Shown one piece after another: positions 63,301 through 64,000 of a DNA stretch of 64,000 bases. The position numbers were made by a program, and so were the translations under genes. Source of the stretch: Variovorax sp. (GTDB taxonomy: Bacteria > Pseudomonadota > Gammaproteobacteria > Burkholderiales > Burkholderiaceae_C); NCBI GenBank assembly GCA_017744285.1, contig JAGIBP010000022.1:1-64000 (forward strand), read 5' to 3'. Under the pieces are notes generated by a model. The model was not told the DNA's origin and ran no database searches. It was given only the letters and a program-made list of their open reading frames with translations. Positions within the stretch are counted from its first letter, which is position 1; each line of letters opens with the position of its first letter.

Positions 63301-63704
63301 CCGCATCGTTCGGCCAGCGCGCGGGCGCGCGCCTTGTCGCCGAAGAGCGCGAGCTGCCCGGGCGTGGGGCCGATGAAGCACAGATCCGCATCGGCGCAGG
63401 CCTGCGCGAAATCGGCGCGCTCGCTCAGGAAGCCGTAGCCGGGGTGCACCGCATCGCACCTCGCGTCGCGTGCGATGGCGAGCAAGGCGGCCGCGTCGAG
63501 GTAGGCCGACGGCCCCGTGCCCGCGAGGGCGACCGCCACATCGGCGAGCTGCGCATGCAGCGCGGCGGCGTCGTCCTTCGCGTACACGGCGACACTCTCG
63601 AGGCCCAGGTCGCGCAGCGCGCGCACCAGCCGCACGGCGATCTCGCCACGGTTGGCGACCAGCACGCGGCGGATGGGCCGATCGGGAAGCCGGGTTGTCT
63701 CCAT
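60369..63704 (-). CDS. Single-chain biotin-dependent acyl-CoA carboxylase
   Basis: An 1111-residue multidomain enzyme. Residues 13-460 are biotin carboxylase (LVANRGEIAVRLVRALRDLG, KAIGGGGGRGMRAV, FIEANPRLQVEHTVTEAVTG). Residues about 500-580 are the biotinyl domain, with Lys536 in EAMKMEH. Residues 590-1100 are a carboxyltransferase combining both halves (VVMAYDYTVLAGTQGLRNHQ, VVLFAEGGGGRPGDTDMPIV, LVALCDTPGFMVGPEIEAQA). It carboxylates acetyl-, propionyl- or longer acyl-CoA; similar single-chain enzymes accept long chains. Start ATG 63704. It is divergent from a TetR gene, the likely regulator. Confidence 0.9.
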   Translation of the reverse strand: METTRLPDRPIRRVLVANRGEIAVRLVRALRDLGLESVAVYAKDDAAALHAQLADVAVALAGTGPSAYLDAAALLAIARDARCDAVHPGYGFLSERADFAQACADADLCFIGPTPGQLALFGDKARARALAERCGVPLMPGSAGAVTLAEAQAFFAAQQADGAGMMIKAIGGGGGRGMRAVLSADELPEAHARCLSEAKAAFGVEGVYVERLMGNARHIEVQVLGDGRSVASLGERECTLQRRFQKLVEIAPSPTLPEALREQITQAALRMAAAVGYQSLGTFEFLVDACSPTLPWVFIEANPRLQVEHTVTEAVTGLDLVQLQIAVASGQSLADLGIDPAHAAPRRGFAVQWRINAETLDPHGHARPSGGTLKRFELPAGPGVRVDSHGHAGLAPSPHYDTLLAKLVVHSASPRFADAVRRSLRALEECQIEGIATNLSLLRAIATRPEFATQAVHTRFVEAHLADLLASAAHLDAATARHARPAAVLSGGAAPRGDDDGLCIEAPMPAKLVRFEVDLGDVVPAGAQIGVLEAMKMEHLLHAPAAGRVVALLAEPGDYLVEGQSLVKLEPVDAHAVEAEGRAEQDLDAIRADLQKVIDRQAVTLDARREAAVAKRHAQGGRTARENIADLCDLADDAGNFNEYGALAIAAQTRRRALDDLIANTPADGMVTGIGSVNAKQFGPEASRCVVMAYDYTVLAGTQGLRNHQKTDRMLGIAHRLKLPVVLFAEGGGGRPGDTDMPIVAGLNNHTFSQFAALSGQVPVVGIVHGRCFAGNAALLGCADVIIATEASNIGMSGPAMIEGGGLGSFAPEQIGPSAVQARNGVIDILVKDEAEAVAVAKQYLSYFQGPTSGWTCADPRALRHAVPENRLRVYDVRAAMRGVADTGSLLELRAGFGAGIVTALARIEGRSVGMLANNPHHLGGAIDVEAADKAARFMQLCNVHGLPLVALCDTPGFMVGPEIEAQAQVRHACRLFMVASHLRVPYFAVVLRKGYGLGAQAMTAGGFDAPVFTVAWPTGEFGAMGLEGAVRLGFRKELEAAAEGPERDALFRKLVAQQYANGEAISMAQTLEIDAVIDPADTRNWLARGLASAASAAASTREASSYIDTW

Positions 63705-63774
63705 GGCATCAGTCTCACAGGGTTATCGATAGGCCGCGCCGCTTGCCACCGCAGCCATGGTGCACGAACAATCC

Positions 63775-63786
63775 TACCCATGGGTA
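63775..63786. promoter_or_regulatory. Perfect palindrome at the TetR start codon
   Basis: TACCCATGGGTA is a perfect 12-base palindrome overlapping the start codon(s) of the TetR-type gene, in the 75-base gap before the carboxylase gene. TetR regulators commonly bind such sites in their own promoter. A second small palindrome, TATCGATA, is at 63724-63731. Confidence 0.5.
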
Positions 63787-64000
63787 TGACGTCGGAGACA
63801 TCGCGAAAACCCTCTGCGAAGGGCACTGCGCCGTCCGGTCGCAGCGACCGTCCCCAGGGCACCGGCCGGCAGCGCACCGCCACCGCCGGCACCGACGTGC
63901 AGCGCGAGCGCATCCTCCAGGCGGCGGCGCAGCTCTTCGCGGCGCAGGGCTATGCCAACACCACCATGGCGCAGATCGTGCGCGCGCTCGGCGCCACCAA
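63780..64000 (+). CDS. TetR-family regulator, N-terminal part (runs off the right edge)
   Basis: The visible 73 codons show a Ser/Arg/Gly-rich extension of about 40 residues (MGMTSETSRKPSAKGTAPSG) and then the TetR HTH: RERILQAAAQLFAAQGYANT followed by TMAQIVRALGAT. ATG 63786 is the alternative start; neither has a clear ribosome site. The gene is divergent from the carboxylase, so it probably represses or controls it in response to an acyl-CoA or fatty acid. The ligand domain is outside the window. Confidence 0.82.
   Translation, partial: MGMTSETSRKPSAKGTAPSGRSDRPQGTGRQRTATAGTDVQRERILQAAAQLFAAQGYANTTMAQIVRALGAT

Overview
The window is GC-rich and densely packed. It looks like the chromosome of a Comamonadaceae betaproteobacterium, most probably Variovorax or a close relative. 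The reasons are the oxyR-recG and queA-tgt neighbourhoods, a PhaM polyhydroxybutyrate-granule protein, a DUF3567 gene, three Bug-type solute-binding proteins and many small oxidoreductase cassettes. This placement is inferred from family content; no rRNA or tRNA gene was found.

Layout. Positions 1-10000 are mostly housekeeping: the 5' end of rplN, a decayed phytase-like esterase pseudogene, proC, ubiA, dps, oxyR, a REP-like intergenic element, recG, queA and tgt. Then come a mutarotase-like gene and a sugar-type SDR (9-10.8 kb). Next are envelope genes (10.8-17.4 kb): a zinc-ribbon membrane protein, DUF2145, YiaA-like, PAP2, an MFS-PlsC fusion and a CREST-family membrane hydrolase with a divergent HTH regulator. 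A glycine riboswitch (one clear aptamer plus a weaker upstream one) precedes a DadA/ThiO-like flavoprotein (18.3-19.9 kb). FIST and PhaM genes follow, then a copper-uptake operon (DUF2946, TonB receptor, YcnI-PCuAC fusion; 22-25.7 kb) and VOC and MORN-repeat genes.

From about 27.4 to 52.4 kb the content is catabolic. The first module has a Bug protein, a DUF2783 protein, an MhpA-like flavin hydroxylase, a LuxR-type regulator and a fumarylacetoacetate-hydrolase-family enzyme. The second and larger one has a flavin reductase fused to a regulator-type FCD domain, a VOC protein, an SDR and two paralogous luciferase-like monooxygenases separated by a Bug gene. A LysR regulator, an SMP-30 lactonase and a third Bug gene follow, leading into a seven-gene run: crotonase, NDP-forming acyl-CoA synthetase, two acyl-CoA dehydrogenases, SDR, double-SDR fusion and a CMD protein. 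An AraC regulator and a NicC-like hydroxylase end the region. Read together, these genes could import an organic acid, oxidise it with reduced flavin, and degrade it as a CoA thioester. The substrate cannot be read from the sequence, and this cluster is the best candidate for an undescribed pathway.

Positions 52.5-64 kb return to general functions: an AI-2E-family permease, DUF3567, a ChaN-like lipoprotein, an omega-aminotransferase, purU, a glcD-type oxidase, an LrgA/LrgB pair, a YXWGXW-repeat protein, a single-chain biotin-dependent acyl-CoA carboxylase and the start of a divergent TetR regulator with a perfect palindrome at its start codon.

No CRISPR array, insertion sequence, prophage or plasmid origin was recognised. 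All homology calls are by eye from conserved motifs; no database search was run.
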